From assembly GCA_963770245.1 (NCBI GenBank), contig CAVYOX010000008.1:434001-498000 (forward strand): DNA of 64,000 nucleotides, written 5' to 3'. Below are positions 15,951 through 25,115 of the stretch, one piece after another. Under the pieces are notes generated by a model, which was not told the origin of the DNA, did not search any database, and worked only from the letters and a program-made list of their open reading frames with translations. Both the position numbers and the translations under genes were made by a program. Each line of letters begins with the position of its first letter. Positions within the stretch are counted from its first letter, which is position 1. The DNA is from PALSA-270 sp963770245 (GTDB lineage: Bacteria > Acidobacteriota > Terriglobia > Terriglobales > Acidobacteriaceae).

Positions 15951-18227
15951 ATGCGAGTGAAACTCCCCCTTCTTCGCACACGCTACGATGTCCGTCCGGT
16001 TCGGGCGCCCATTCTGCGTTACGGCGTTGCAGTCCTCAGCGTCATCCTGGCGCTGATCCCGGCATTTCTCCTCTCGAACGTGGTCGAAAGCCGCCTCCTG
16101 GTCTTTGCCGTCGCAGTCATGATCAGTGCATGGTACGGCGGCTGGAAGCCTGGTCTGGCAGCCACCTCCTTTGCTCTGACCGTGAGCGCGTACTTTGCCC
16201 TGACCGGAGAGCGCTCGGCAGCCGGCCAGCCCCAGGCACTGCTCGATCTGGGCCTGTTTGTCTTCGTGGCCGTGCTGATCTGCTGGTTCAACTACGCCCT
16301 GCGCGCAGCGCAACAGGGACTGCAGCGCTCGGAAAGCAATTTCCGATCCCTGGTGACGAACGCTCCCTACGGCATTTGCCGCTGCGACGCCCGGGGCATC
16401 TTGCGGGATGCGAATCCCGCGCTCATGACCGTACTCGGCTACGAGTCGGCGGCGGAACTGATTGGCGTCAATCTGGCCAACCTGCACCCCGATTCGCAGC
16501 AGTGGTTCACGCTCGCCGACTACTTGCGCTCGCTCCAGCCCTTCCAGGCCTTGAACGCGCACTGGCAGCGGAAAGACGGCACGCCGGTGGTGATGCGCCT
16601 TTCCGGACGGGCCATCGAGGGCGAGGGCAATGCGACTTTCTTTGAACTGTTTGCCGAAGATGTGACCGAGCAGCGGGCGCTCGAAGCCCAGCTGCGCCAA
16701 TCGCAGAAGATGGAAGCCGTGGGACGGCTGGCGGGCGGCATTGCGCACGACTTCAACAATCTGCTGATGGTGATCTCCGGCTACTGCGAGTTCCTCACCG
16801 ATCGCCCCGGCTCCGATGCCGAACAGCGAGGCCTGGTCGAGGAAATTGCCCGCGCCGCCGAGCGCGCCGCCGACCTCACGCGCCAGCTCCTGGCCTTCAG
16901 CCGCAAGCAGATGCTCGCGCCCAAGGTTATCGATCTGAATGCGGTCATCACCGAGAACTTGAAAATGCTGACCCGCGTGATCGGGGAAGACATCGATCTG
17001 GTGATGATCCCGGGATCGGGCGTCGGTTCGGTCAAGGCCGATCCCAGCCAGATCGAGCAAGTGATCATGAACCTGGCGGTCAACGCCCGCGATGCCATGC
17101 CGCGAGGCGGCAAGCTCACCGTCGAAACCGCCAATGCCACCCTCGACGAAGGCTACGCCCGCACCCATTCTCCGGTGAAGGCGGGGGAGTATGTCATGCT
17201 CGCCATGAGCGACATGGGAATGGGCATGGACGCCGAGACCCAGGCTCACATCTTCGAGCCTTTTTTCACCACCAAGGGTACCAAGGGCACCGGGCTCGGG
17301 CTTTCGACCGTGTACGGCATCGTCAAGCAGAGCGAAGGCTATGTCTGGGTGTACAGCGAGATCGGCAAAGGCACGACCTTCAAGATCTATCTCCCGCGCG
17401 TCAGCGCCACCGGGAAACCGATCCCGGTTCAAACTGCGGCTTCGAGCGACGCCGCGAAGGCGGTGCGGGAAACCATTCTGCTGGTCGAGGACGAAAACAC
17501 CGTGCGCCACCTGACTCGCCAGTATCTGGAGAATCTGGGCTACACCGTGCTCGATGCGAACCACGGCGTAGCCGCCCTACAACTTTCTGCAACTCACCCT
17601 GGCCCCATTCACCTGCTGCTGACCGACGTCATCATGCCGGGAATGAACGGGCGCGACTTGGCTCAGCGCATGTCTTCGGTGCGGCCCGAAATCAGAGTGC
17701 TTTTCATGTCGGGCTACACCGAAAACGCAATCGGCCACAACGGCGTGCTGGACGCAGGCGTCAACCTGCTCCAGAAGCCCTTTACCCTCCCCGCTTTGAA
17801 AGCCAAGGTGCGGGAGGTGATCGATACGGCACTCCCCCTGGAGGTTTTTATGTCTGCTCGTCCATTGCTTCATCCGCCCATCCGGGGCCGGGAAAAGACT
17901 TCACCCTTCCGCGCCCAACGCTTCAATCTCCACTTGCCGCTCAAGTATCGCCAGCTCGGCGAACAAAACTGGCGCAAGGGGACTACTGAAAACATCAGCC
18001 GCTCGGGGATGCTATTCCAGGCGGAGGAAATGATTCCAGCCAACGTGCAGCTCGAAATCAATCTCGTGCTGCCGGTGGAAATTGCGGGATTGTCGTCCGC
18101 CGAAGTGGTCTGCCGTGGAGAAGTCGTGCGCAATCTGAAACCTGGAGAAAGCACCGGCGTCCCGTCGCTGGCGGCGAAGATCCTGCAATACCGGTTTCAG
18201 CACGGCTCGCAGATTGCGCAGGCCTAG
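15951..18227 (+). CDS. Membrane hybrid histidine kinase with PAS, receiver and C-terminal PilZ domain
   Basis: 758 residues. Order: about four hydrophobic segments between 20 and 115 (DUF4118/KdpD-like membrane region); a PAS domain (about 118-225); HisKA with the phospho-acceptor His near 266 (GGIAHDFNN); HATPase_c with N, G1 (DMGMGMD) and G2 (GTGLGLSTVYGI) boxes; a receiver domain (about 500-625) with the phospho-acceptor Asp near 559 (LLTDVIMPGMNG) and conserved Lys in LQKPFT; and a PilZ-like domain (about 634-758). PilZ domains often bind c-di-GMP; here the RxxxR motif is not obvious, only an N-SRSG-like patch (ENISRSGMLF). Such kinases phosphorylate their own receiver. The signal and target are unknown. 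It interrupts the ribosome/NAD gene cluster on the opposite strand. Confidence 0.88.
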   Translation: MRVKLPLLRTRYDVRPVRAPILRYGVAVLSVILALIPAFLLSNVVESRLLVFAVAVMISAWYGGWKPGLAATSFALTVSAYFALTGERSAAGQPQALLDLGLFVFVAVLICWFNYALRAAQQGLQRSESNFRSLVTNAPYGICRCDARGILRDANPALMTVLGYESAAELIGVNLANLHPDSQQWFTLADYLRSLQPFQALNAHWQRKDGTPVVMRLSGRAIEGEGNATFFELFAEDVTEQRALEAQLRQSQKMEAVGRLAGGIAHDFNNLLMVISGYCEFLTDRPGSDAEQRGLVEEIARAAERAADLTRQLLAFSRKQMLAPKVIDLNAVITENLKMLTRVIGEDIDLVMIPGSGVGSVKADPSQIEQVIMNLAVNARDAMPRGGKLTVETANATLDEGYARTHSPVKAGEYVMLAMSDMGMGMDAETQAHIFEPFFTTKGTKGTGLGLSTVYGIVKQSEGYVWVYSEIGKGTTFKIYLPRVSATGKPIPVQTAASSDAAKAVRETILLVEDENTVRHLTRQYLENLGYTVLDANHGVAALQLSATHPGPIHLLLTDVIMPGMNGRDLAQRMSSVRPEIRVLFMSGYTENAIGHNGVLDAGVNLLQKPFTLPALKAKVREVIDTALPLEVFMSARPLLHPPIRGREKTSPFRAQRFNLHLPLKYRQLGEQNWRKGTTENISRSGMLFQAEEMIPANVQLEINLVLPVEIAGLSSAEVVCRGEVVRNLKPGESTGVPSLAAKILQYRFQHGSQIAQA
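17840..17852 (+). promoter_or_regulatory. Internal ribosome binding site and ATG before the PilZ domain
   Basis: Inside the kinase gene, GGAGG is followed by five to six bases and an in-frame ATG at 17850, exactly between the end of the receiver domain and the PilZ domain. A separate 125-residue PilZ protein (17850-18227, starting MSARPLLHPP) could be made in addition to the full-length kinase. Confidence 0.45.
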
Positions 18228-18271
18228 ACTGCCCAGCCTAGCGGACCCTGTCCTCGGTCCCGAGGCCAGGT

Positions 18272-18305
18272 CGAGGCGGCCGGCGAACGGCCGCCTCGCA
18301 ATTTT
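18272..18305 (+). terminator. Intrinsic terminator after the hybrid kinase
   Basis: An 11-bp perfect stem (CGAGGCGGCCG / CGGCCGCCTCG) with a GCGAA loop is followed by CAATTTT. It lies between the convergent kinase and obgE genes, 45 bases past the kinase stop. Confidence 0.75.
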
Positions 18306-18347
18306 CGCTAGCCGCCCTCGGCCGCGGAACAAAAGCCAGCCCCGTGC

Positions 18348-19421
18348 CTAAGAACTTTTCTCGGCACTCGCCTCGCGACTGGCCTCGGCACTGGGTGGCA
18401 CGGCGAGGCTCGCCCTCACCTCGTCGACTTTTTGCGCCATCGCGTACTTCAATTCCTCAATGCCTTTGCCGGTCACCGCCGAAATGGGAAATAGCTCGAT
18501 TCCATGCTTTTTGCAGTAGCGCCTCAGCTGGGCCAGCTTACCTTTGTTGGCGACATCGATCTTTGAAGCGACCATGAGCCGCGGCTTCTTTTCGAGCGCG
18601 GCGCCGAAACTCGCCAGCTCGTGGTCGATGACCTCGAAGTCTTCGACCGGATCGGGCCGGCCGCTCCCATCCGACACATCGACCATGTGAACCAGCAGGC
18701 GCGTGCGCTCGATGTGGCGCAGGAATTGGGTGCCCAACCCCGCCCCGGTGTGCGCGCCGGCAATCAGACCCGGAATGTCGGCGACCACGAAACTTCTCTC
18801 GGCCGGCGGCTTTCCCACCATCACCACACCCAGATTCGGTTGCAGCGTGGTGAAGGGGTAATCGGCAATCTTTGGCCGCGCCGCAGAAATGCGCGAGATC
18901 AGAGTGGACTTGCCCACGTTTGGATATCCCACCAGTCCCACATCCGCCAGCAGCTTCAATTCCAGGCGGAAGACCCTCTCCTCGCCGGGATGGCCGTCCT
19001 CGTGTTCGCGGGGGGCGCGGTGCACCGGGGTGGCAAAGCGCGCATTGCCGCGTCCGCCGCGTCCGCCGCGGGCCACGACGACGCGCTCGTCGGGCCGGGA
19101 AAAGTCGTAGACCTTTTCGCCCGTGTCCTCGTCGAAGACAATGGTCCCGACCGGGACCTTCAGCAGCACATCTTCGCCCTCGCGGCCGGTTTTGTTCGAG
19201 CCTTCGCCGTGGCGGCCGCGCTCGGCCTTGTATTCCGGATTGAAACGGAAATGCACCAGCGTGTTGTGGCGTTCGCTCGACTCCATGATGATGTCGCCGC
19301 CGCGACCGCCGTCGCCGCCCGAGGGCCCTCCCCGCGGAACAAACTTCTCCCGCCGAAAAGCCATGCAGCCGTTACCGCCGTCGCCCGCCTTCACTCGGAT
19401 TGTGGCTTCGTCGATGAACAT
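18348..19421 (-). CDS. obgE: GTPase Obg/CgtA
   Basis: Essential ribosome-assembly GTPase acting on the 50S subunit. It has the glycine-rich Obg fold (residues 1-158, starting MFIDEATIRVKAGDGGNG), then the G domain with GYPNVGKST (near 167), DIPGLI as G3 and ASKIDV as G4. 357 residues with a short acidic/serine tail. It is the last gene of rplU-rpmA-obgE; a 196-base gap separates it from rpmA. Confidence 0.97.
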   Translation of the reverse strand: MFIDEATIRVKAGDGGNGCMAFRREKFVPRGGPSGGDGGRGGDIIMESSERHNTLVHFRFNPEYKAERGRHGEGSNKTGREGEDVLLKVPVGTIVFDEDTGEKVYDFSRPDERVVVARGGRGGRGNARFATPVHRAPREHEDGHPGEERVFRLELKLLADVGLVGYPNVGKSTLISRISAARPKIADYPFTTLQPNLGVVMVGKPPAERSFVVADIPGLIAGAHTGAGLGTQFLRHIERTRLLVHMVDVSDGSGRPDPVEDFEVIDHELASFGAALEKKPRLMVASKIDVANKGKLAQLRRYCKKHGIELFPISAVTGKGIEELKYAMAQKVDEVRASLAVPPSAEASREASAEKSS

Positions 19422-19617
19422 CGGAAATCAATATCAGAAAATGAACCGCAGAACTCTCGGAAGCTTCCGGACCGGTCCTCCGAGCGGTGGTCCGGAGAGA
19501 CGAAGGCCTAAGGCCCCGAGCTTCGGCCCACGAAAAAGCCCCGGCTCGAGCCGAGGCGTCAGACCGCGTTCGCACACTCCGCGCGGACCCGAGCGTTTGA
19601 GTTTTCCCTGTCCTCGC

Positions 19618-19881
19618 CTACTTCGCCGCGATGGGCTCGACCATGACGAACTTGCCCATGCTGCCCTTGTTCAGGAACTTGATGCGGCCGCTGATCTTGG
19701 CGAACAGAGTATCGTCTTTGCCGCGACCGACGTTGAGGCCCGGCTTCACCCGCGTGCCGCGCTGGCGCACGATGATGGTGCCGCCGGGAACCACCTGCCC
19801 GCCGAAAGCCTTGAAGCCCAGCCGCTGCGCGTTCGAATCGCGCCCGTTTCGTGAAGTGCCTTGTCCTTTTTTATGTGCCAT
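19618..19881 (-). CDS. rpmA: 50S ribosomal protein bL27
   Basis: 87 residues starting MAHKKGQGTSRNGRDSNAQR, with the canonical N-terminus that reaches the peptidyl-transferase centre and the GGQVVPGGTIIVRQRGT core. No N-terminal cleavage extension of the Firmicutes type is present. It lies 72 bases downstream of rplU, as in most bacteria. Confidence 0.98.
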   Translation of the reverse strand: MAHKKGQGTSRNGRDSNAQRLGFKAFGGQVVPGGTIIVRQRGTRVKPGLNVGRGKDDTLFAKISGRIKFLNKGSMGKFVMVEPIAAK

Positions 19882-19953
19882 CGAATGTTCTCTTTCAGCA
19901 ACCGTGTGCGGGCGAACCTGGCGCCCGTCCCGGCCGAGCCTGGCCGAGCCGTG

Positions 19954-20436
19954 TCACTTTTTCTTGTTCGGCGCGGCCTTCTTGGGCGCCGGTTTCTTGG
20001 CTGTCGTTTTCTTTTTGGCCGGCGCCGCGGTCGCTTTGGCTTCCGTCTTTGGCACCTCAACCAGTTCGGCTGGGGCCTTTTTCGGCGCGGGTTGCTTCTT
20101 CGGCAGTTCGGGCGCCTTGAAGCTCTGCCCGTCGAAGGCAATTTCGGTGATCCGGACGGCCGTATATCCCTGGCGATGGCCGCGCAATTTCTTGTATTGC
20201 TTCTTGCGCTTGTAATGGAACACCAGGATCTTGGCGCCGCGCCCTTGCTCGACGACCTCGCCGGTCACCAGGGCCTCGGACTGCGGCTTGGCGATCTGGC
20301 CCGCGCTGCCGGAAACGGCGAGCACATCGCTGAACTCGACTTTGCCGTCCTTGCCGTCGCCCTGGTTCTCAACCCGAATCACATCACCCGGAGCGACCCG
20401 ATACTGTTTTCCACCCGTGCGGATGACCGCGTACAT
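19954..20436 (-). CDS. rplU: 50S ribosomal protein bL21 with a long Lys/Ala/Pro tail
   Basis: The first about 103 residues are a complete bL21 (MYAVIRTGGKQYRVAPGDVI, then KRKKQYKKLRGHRQGYT). A 57-residue tail rich in Lys, Ala and Pro (PAPKKAAPNKKK at the end) extends it to 160 residues. Basic low-complexity tails of this kind occur on ribosomal proteins in some phyla and probably contact rRNA. The start has GGAGG seven bases upstream. It is the first gene of the rplU-rpmA-obgE operon; 283 bases separate it from the divergent glycosyltransferase, with no leader structure recognised. Confidence 0.95.
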   Translation of the reverse strand: MYAVIRTGGKQYRVAPGDVIRVENQGDGKDGKVEFSDVLAVSGSAGQIAKPQSEALVTGEVVEQGRGAKILVFHYKRKKQYKKLRGHRQGYTAVRITEIAFDGQSFKAPELPKKQPAPKKAPAELVEVPKTEAKATAAPAKKKTTAKKPAPKKAAPNKKK

Positions 20437-20719
20437 ACTTGTGCCTCCGTCAATCCTGTGCCGGCCGCAGCAGCTGGAAGTGGTGATCGATAGTCCTGGC
20501 GCGATCCGGAAACCTGCTGATTTTTCTATGCTTGCTGTGTTTCCGCGTCGGCGCTCTCGGCAACTTTGGCGGGCGGCCCCAGAACGGAACCGCGAGTACA
20601 GGCAAACTGGACTATTCTAGCGTGCGCTGTCGAAAAGCGTCAAACCCCGACCGCGGCTGGCGAGCGGCGGGCAAACGGTTATGATTGTCCCAGTCAGATG
20701 ACCGGCAGCATGCACCCCT

Positions 20720-21526
20720 ATGATTAACCACAGGCGCGTGGCGGTGGTTCTCCCTGCCTACAACGCGGAGAAGACGCTCGAAGACACGGTTCGGGAGCTT
20801 CCTGAACTCGTGGATGTGTGTCTGCTGGTGGACGATCACAGCACCGACCAGACGGTCGCAACCGCGGCTCGCCTGGGCTTGCAGTGTTTTGTGCATGACC
20901 GGAACTACGGCTACGGCCGCAACCAGCAGACCTGCTATCGGGAAGCGCTCGCTGCCGGAGCCGATGTGGTCATCCTGCTGCATCCGGACTATCAGTACAC
21001 GCCCCGGCTGGTCACCGCCATGGCCAGCATGGTCGCCTATGGCGTGTACGACGTGGTGCTCGGATCGCGCATCATCGGCGGGCAGGCGCTGCGCGGCGGG
21101 ATGCCGCGGTACAAATACCTCGCCAATCGGTTCTTGACTGCGTTTGAGAATCTGTTTCTCGGCATCAAGCTCTCGGAATACCACACCGGCTATCGCGCCT
21201 TCAGCCGCGAACTGCTGTCCGCGTTGCCGCTGCTCGAGAATTCCGACGACTTCGTCTTTGACAACCAAATGCTCGCGCAGTGCGCCTATTTCGGCTTCCG
21301 CATCGGCGAGGTGTCCTGCCCGACCAAATACTTCGCGGAGGCTTCTTCGATCAACTTCGCGCGCAGCGTGACCTACGGTTTGGGAGTCATGCGGACCTCA
21401 CTGCAATTTGCCTTACAGCGGATGGGGGTGATGAAGTTCCGCATCTTCAGCGACAAGGGCCGCCGCTTGGAGCCGGGAACTGCAACCTATTATGCTCCTG
21501 GTGCCGCCGGCACTCGAACCGGCTGA
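20720..21526 (+). CDS. Family 2 glycosyltransferase
   Basis: GT-A fold inverting glycosyltransferase, 268 residues. Evidence: N-terminal VVLPAYNAEKTLEDTV, the nucleotide-binding DDHSTDQT, LHPDYQYTP in the place of the metal-binding DXD, and VLGSRIIGG. No long hydrophobic C-terminal segment is present, so it is probably a soluble or peripheral dolichyl/undecaprenyl-phosphate mannosyl- or glucosyltransferase-like enzyme. The next gene, 43 bases on, encodes a polytopic membrane protein that may use the lipid-linked sugar; that link is inference. Confidence 0.85.
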   Translation: MINHRRVAVVLPAYNAEKTLEDTVRELPELVDVCLLVDDHSTDQTVATAARLGLQCFVHDRNYGYGRNQQTCYREALAAGADVVILLHPDYQYTPRLVTAMASMVAYGVYDVVLGSRIIGGQALRGGMPRYKYLANRFLTAFENLFLGIKLSEYHTGYRAFSRELLSALPLLENSDDFVFDNQMLAQCAYFGFRIGEVSCPTKYFAEASSINFARSVTYGLGVMRTSLQFALQRMGVMKFRIFSDKGRRLEPGTATYYAPGAAGTRTG

Positions 21527-21569
21527 AAGCGCTGAAGCCCGGACCATCTCGAAGCGACCCCGTTAAGCT

Positions 21570-23036
21570 TTGAACAGCAAACCCAGTCCGACCCAACATG
21601 TCTTGCTGCTGATCCTGGCCGCGGGCGCAATCCTCGTGCATGGCTATCATCCCTTTGTCGAAGACGGGGAGATTTACGTTCCCGGGATCAAGCAGCAGTT
21701 AAACCCCGCGCTCTACCCCTACAACAGCGGATTTTTTGCTTCGCACGCGCACTTGACGCTGTTTCCAAATCTCATCGCCGAATCCATCCGGATCACGCAT
21801 CTGCCTCTCGAGTGGGGACTGTTCGCCTGGCAGTTCCTGAGCATCTTTTTCCTGCTGGTGGCCTGCTGGCGGCTGGGGCGGCTAGCGTTCCGCGATCCTC
21901 TGGCCCCCTGGGGCGGAGTGGCCCTGGTGGCATCTCTGCTGACCATTCCGGTCGCCGGAACTTCGCTCTACATCATGGACCAATATCTGACCACCCGGTC
22001 GCTTTCCGCTCCGGCGGTGATCTTCATCCTGGTCAATGCGCTCGAACGCAAGCTCGCGCGGGCCGCTCTCTGGGCCGTCTTCGCCGTCCTGATTCATCCC
22101 CTGATGGCGGTGTTCGGTCTGTCGTATGCGGCACTGGTCGTCGGGATGAGCCGGACCGAGATCGGTTCGCGGGCGCCAGCCGCCAGTGCAGCTCTCGGGT
22201 GGCCCATCGTTTTTTTTCCGCCTGTGACCGATGCCTACCGCGAGGTGCTCGAAACCAGATCGTATTTTTTCCTGCTGCGCTGGGCGTGGTATGAGCGGCT
22301 GGGGCTGGCGGCGCCGATGGCGCTCGTCTGGTGGTTCCATCGCATCGCGCGCCAACAGGCTCTCCCGGTGCTCGATTTGCTATGTCGCGCGCTGCTCGGG
22401 TTTGCGGCGTTCTATTTTGCGGTATCGGTGGCCATCAGCGTTCCGCCGGGTATGGCGCGATTTGCCGAGTTGCAGCCCATGCGCTATTTGCACCTGGTGT
22501 ACATCCTGCTTTTTGTTTTTGCCGGAGGGTTGCTGGCGCAATTCGTATGCCAGAGGCATGTCGGGCGATGGCTGCTGCTGTTTATTCCCCTGTGCACCGG
22601 GATGGCTCTTGCGCAGCGCGAGCTTTTCCCCGCGACGCCGCACCTCGAGTGGCCCAATGCCGCCCCGACCAATGACTGGGTGCAGGCTTTTGTGTGGATT
22701 CGCGAGCACACTCCGCCCGATGCCTACTTTGCCTTGGACCCGAACGTCATGACGCTGGCCGGGGAAGATCAGCACGGATTTCGCGCGATAGCGGAACGCT
22801 CCCGGCTGGCCGACCGCCGCAAGGACAGCGGTGCGGTCACCATGTTTCCGGCTCTCGCGGAATTCTGGCGTGACCAGGTGCGCGCGCAGGATGGCTGGTC
22901 AGGTTTCGGGGTGGAGGATTTTCGCCGGCTCAAGCAGGAATTCGGCGTGGATTGGATCGTCGTCGAGCGACCGGGCGTCGAGGGGATGGACTGCCCCTAC
23001 CGCAATCGCAGGGTTGCGGTTTGCCGGGTGAATTGA
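21570..23036 (+). CDS. Polytopic membrane protein, GT-C-like (unknown function)
   Basis: 488 residues with many hydrophobic segments across the first 370 residues and a soluble C-terminal part (about 375-488). The first loop carries HGYHPFVEDGEIYVPGIKQQL, an acidic patch after the first membrane helix as in GT-C glycosyltransferases, and the C-terminal domain begins WIREHTPPDAYFALDP, a motif often seen in such membrane transferases. It starts with TTG, without a strong Shine-Dalgarno. Together with the preceding family 2 transferase it suggests envelope glycan or glycolipid synthesis. The exact family was not recognised. Confidence 0.65.
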   Translation: MNSKPSPTQHVLLLILAAGAILVHGYHPFVEDGEIYVPGIKQQLNPALYPYNSGFFASHAHLTLFPNLIAESIRITHLPLEWGLFAWQFLSIFFLLVACWRLGRLAFRDPLAPWGGVALVASLLTIPVAGTSLYIMDQYLTTRSLSAPAVIFILVNALERKLARAALWAVFAVLIHPLMAVFGLSYAALVVGMSRTEIGSRAPAASAALGWPIVFFPPVTDAYREVLETRSYFFLLRWAWYERLGLAAPMALVWWFHRIARQQALPVLDLLCRALLGFAAFYFAVSVAISVPPGMARFAELQPMRYLHLVYILLFVFAGGLLAQFVCQRHVGRWLLLFIPLCTGMALAQRELFPATPHLEWPNAAPTNDWVQAFVWIREHTPPDAYFALDPNVMTLAGEDQHGFRAIAERSRLADRRKDSGAVTMFPALAEFWRDQVRAQDGWSGFGVEDFRRLKQEFGVDWIVVERPGVEGMDCPYRNRRVAVCRVN

Positions 23037-23339
23037 GCATCAGGGTCTTTGAAGCCCGCTGCCATCTTCCCTCAGGATCCGGGTGGAAAGTTTCGGGTAA
23101 AAATCGGGTAACAGTAAGGACAGAACCAAGCAAAGCCACTCGAAGGACCGACGAAGGACCCGTGCGGACCGGCGACTGCAGCCCAAAAACAAGAATGCCG
23201 GGCTGGTTCGCCCGGCTGTTTCTCGCTATGCACCTTCGGGGAGCGACTGGGTTCCGAGGTTCCCGGAGATTCCTTTTTGTCACCGCTCTTGGTTCTTAGG
23301 TCGTTTCTCACCCCAGGCCATGGCTACCTCACGACTTCG
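23037..23339. other. 303-bp gene-free gap between convergent genes
   Basis: No coding frame is convincing here. The only structure seen is a GC hairpin at 23197-23216, entered separately. Confidence 0.6.
23197..23222 (+). terminator. Probable intrinsic terminator
   Basis: GCCGGGC, a six-base loop, then GCCCGGC, followed by TGTTTCT; an A-rich stretch precedes it, so it may also act on the opposite strand. It lies between the plus-strand membrane protein and the minus-strand 81-residue gene. Confidence 0.5.
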
Positions 23340-23585
23340 TTACATCACCAGGGCCAGGTTCTCCAACTCGCGTTGCAGGACCGGCAAGGAGCAGCCAGCC
23401 ATTTCCACCCGGCTGGCGGCATCGCGCGCTCGTTGCGGCGATACTCCGAATCCCCGCCCGCTCAGGAAGATCTGCAGCAGCTCTGCAGCCTCATGGGAAT
23501 CGATCAACCCTTGCAACAGATCGTTTCTCAAGGCCGTCAACTCGGTTGCGGAAAACGTCTCTCTCATTTGCATGGCCGTCATCAC
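23340..23585 (-). CDS. Small uncharacterised protein (about 77-81 residues)
   Basis: Helical, with an acidic/leucine-rich composition (for example ELTALRNDLLQGLIDSHEAA and a C-terminal LPVLQRELENLALVM). Third-base composition looks coding. The start is uncertain: a GTG sits directly on GGAGG, an ATG comes next, and a third ATG (giving MQMRETFSATE) lies 11 bases after the Shine-Dalgarno and is the best placed. No family recognised and no membrane segment. It stands alone between two gaps of about 300 bases. Confidence 0.5.
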   Translation of the reverse strand: MMTAMQMRETFSATELTALRNDLLQGLIDSHEAAELLQIFLSGRGFGVSPQRARDAASRVEMAGCSLPVLQRELENLALVM

Positions 23586-23861
23586 CTCCGACTCCGACCC
23601 TCTACCACATCTTGCCTATTAGACTCACAAGCACCAGTCAACGTTGCATGCAATTTGGTTGCCGTGCTCTGAGCCCTACCTCGGATATACGTCCGAGGAG
23701 GCCTTCTAGTTTCATCAACCCCTTTCGACACGGGAAGTTGCCCCGAAACCAGAGGCAGAGAATCCCGTACCGGGAGCCGGCGGGAGGCGTCTCGAGATTG
23801 ACACTCTGTGTCGTTATGGGACGAAACGTGACTGGCACTAGAGTGGGGTAAGACCCACAAA

Positions 23862-24032
23862 TCAGGAAGGATCGAGGGTGGCTTCGTCGATCAGCAGGAT
23901 GGGAATGCTGTCGCGCACGGGATAGACTCGGCGGCAGGCGCCGCATTTCAAGCTCTGGCCTTCCCCTTGCAGCACCAACGGCTTCTTGCAGGCCGGACAG
24001 ACCAGCAGATCGAGCAAATCCTTGGGAATCAT
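23862..24032 (-). CDS. Trm112/UPF0434-type zinc-ribbon protein
   Basis: 56 residues beginning MIPKDLLDLLVCPACKKPLV. Four cysteines in two CXXC pairs (12, 15, 30, 33) form the zinc ribbon, and the conserved PVRDSIPILL follows. Bacterial Trm112-like proteins are often coded beside methyltransferases or lipid A genes and may act as small partner proteins; no such partner is adjacent here. The frame runs upstream for 61 more codons without similarity, so the internal ATG is chosen. Confidence 0.85.
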   Translation of the reverse strand: MIPKDLLDLLVCPACKKPLVLQGEGQSLKCGACRRVYPVRDSIPILLIDEATLDPS

Positions 24033-24173
24033 GTGGGGAATTCTACGCCTGCAGGCCAAAAACCGGAAAGCCCACCGATTCACCGGCTCCGCTCTGATGC
24101 TCCCGCATGCGGTACGATAAGGGTTTCCCGATGTGGCATGGCATCGGGCATGGGACAGGGAAAATGAGGACTC

Positions 24174-25115
24174 ATGGCTTCTATTCTGCTTGACGGCAAT
24201 AAGATCGCCCTCCAAATCCGGGGGGAGGTGGCGGCGGAGATCGAAAGCATGCGGGCGGCGGGAATACGCCCTGGTCTGGCCGTGATCCTGGTCGGTCAGA
24301 ATGCGGCGTCAGAAATCTATGTCCGCGGCAAGGTGAAGAGCTGCGAGGAGTTGGGCATCTACAGCGAAAAACTCACGCCCCCGGATACGATTTCCACCCA
24401 GCAACTGCTGGCGCTCGTCGGGAGCCTGAACCGGCGCGACGAGATTGACGGCATTTTGGTGCAGCTACCGTTGCCCTCCCAAGTGGACGCCAAGGAGGTG
24501 TTGATGGCGGTCGATCCGGCAAAAGATGTAGACGGGTTTCATCCCGTGAACGTCGGGTTCTTGTCGACCCAGCGTCCGGGACTGGTGCCCTGCACCCCAG
24601 CGGGAGTGATCGAGATCCTCGAGCGGAGCCAGATTCCGATCGCCGGCCAGGAGGCGGTGGTTGTCGGGCGCAGCGACATTGTGGGAAAGCCGGTGGCCAT
24701 GTTGCTGTTGAACAACAACGCGACGGTTACGGTGTGCCACTCGAAGACCCGCGACCTGCAAAAGGTGTGCCGGCGGGCGAACATTCTGGTCGCGGCCATC
24801 GGACGGCCCGGGATGATCACGCGCGACTACGTCACCCCGGGCGCAACCGTGATTGACGTAGGCATGAACAAGGTGACCGACGAGCGGGAGTTTCAGCGCC
24901 TGTTTGCCGGCAATCGGAAACGGGAGGAGACATTCCGGGCCAAGGGTTCGACCCTGGTGGGGGATGTGCATCCGGAGGTGGCCGAGGTTGCCGGAGCCAT
25001 CACGCCGGTGCCGGGCGGGGTGGGACCGCTGACCATCGCCATGCTGATGGCGAATACGGTAAAGGCAGCCAGGCTGCGACGGGCCAATCGCATGCACGAG
25101 ATGTCGCGGACATGA
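24174..25115 (+). CDS. folD: Bifunctional methylenetetrahydrofolate dehydrogenase / cyclohydrolase
   Basis: Interconverts 5,10-methylene-, methenyl- and 10-formyl-tetrahydrofolate for purine and formyl-Met synthesis. The active-site segment YVRGKVKSCEELGI holds the catalytic Lys53 (Tyr49 nearby), QLPLPSQVD follows, then the NADP-binding GRSDIVGKP and the C-terminal PGGVGPLTIAML. 313 residues, about 20 more than usual, with an extra insertion around 235-245. The stop overlaps the coaE start by 4 bases. Confidence 0.96.
   Translation: MASILLDGNKIALQIRGEVAAEIESMRAAGIRPGLAVILVGQNAASEIYVRGKVKSCEELGIYSEKLTPPDTISTQQLLALVGSLNRRDEIDGILVQLPLPSQVDAKEVLMAVDPAKDVDGFHPVNVGFLSTQRPGLVPCTPAGVIEILERSQIPIAGQEAVVVGRSDIVGKPVAMLLLNNNATVTVCHSKTRDLQKVCRRANILVAAIGRPGMITRDYVTPGATVIDVGMNKVTDEREFQRLFAGNRKREETFRAKGSTLVGDVHPEVAEVAGAITPVPGGVGPLTIAMLMANTVKAARLRRANRMHEMSRT

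Noticed and set aside
15667..15981. N-terminal extension of nadD by about 100 residues
   Set aside because: Low-complexity Arg/Gly/Pro sequence; the family start MNIGIFGG follows an adequate ATG.
15936..17564. 542-codon frame on the minus strand opposite the hybrid kinase
   Set aside because: It is antisense to well-conserved kinase domains, and its translation matches no protein pattern.
23679..23698. Hairpin CCTCGGA-TATACG-TCCGAGG as a terminator
   Set aside because: No T run follows on either strand and no gene ends nearby, so a role cannot be supported.
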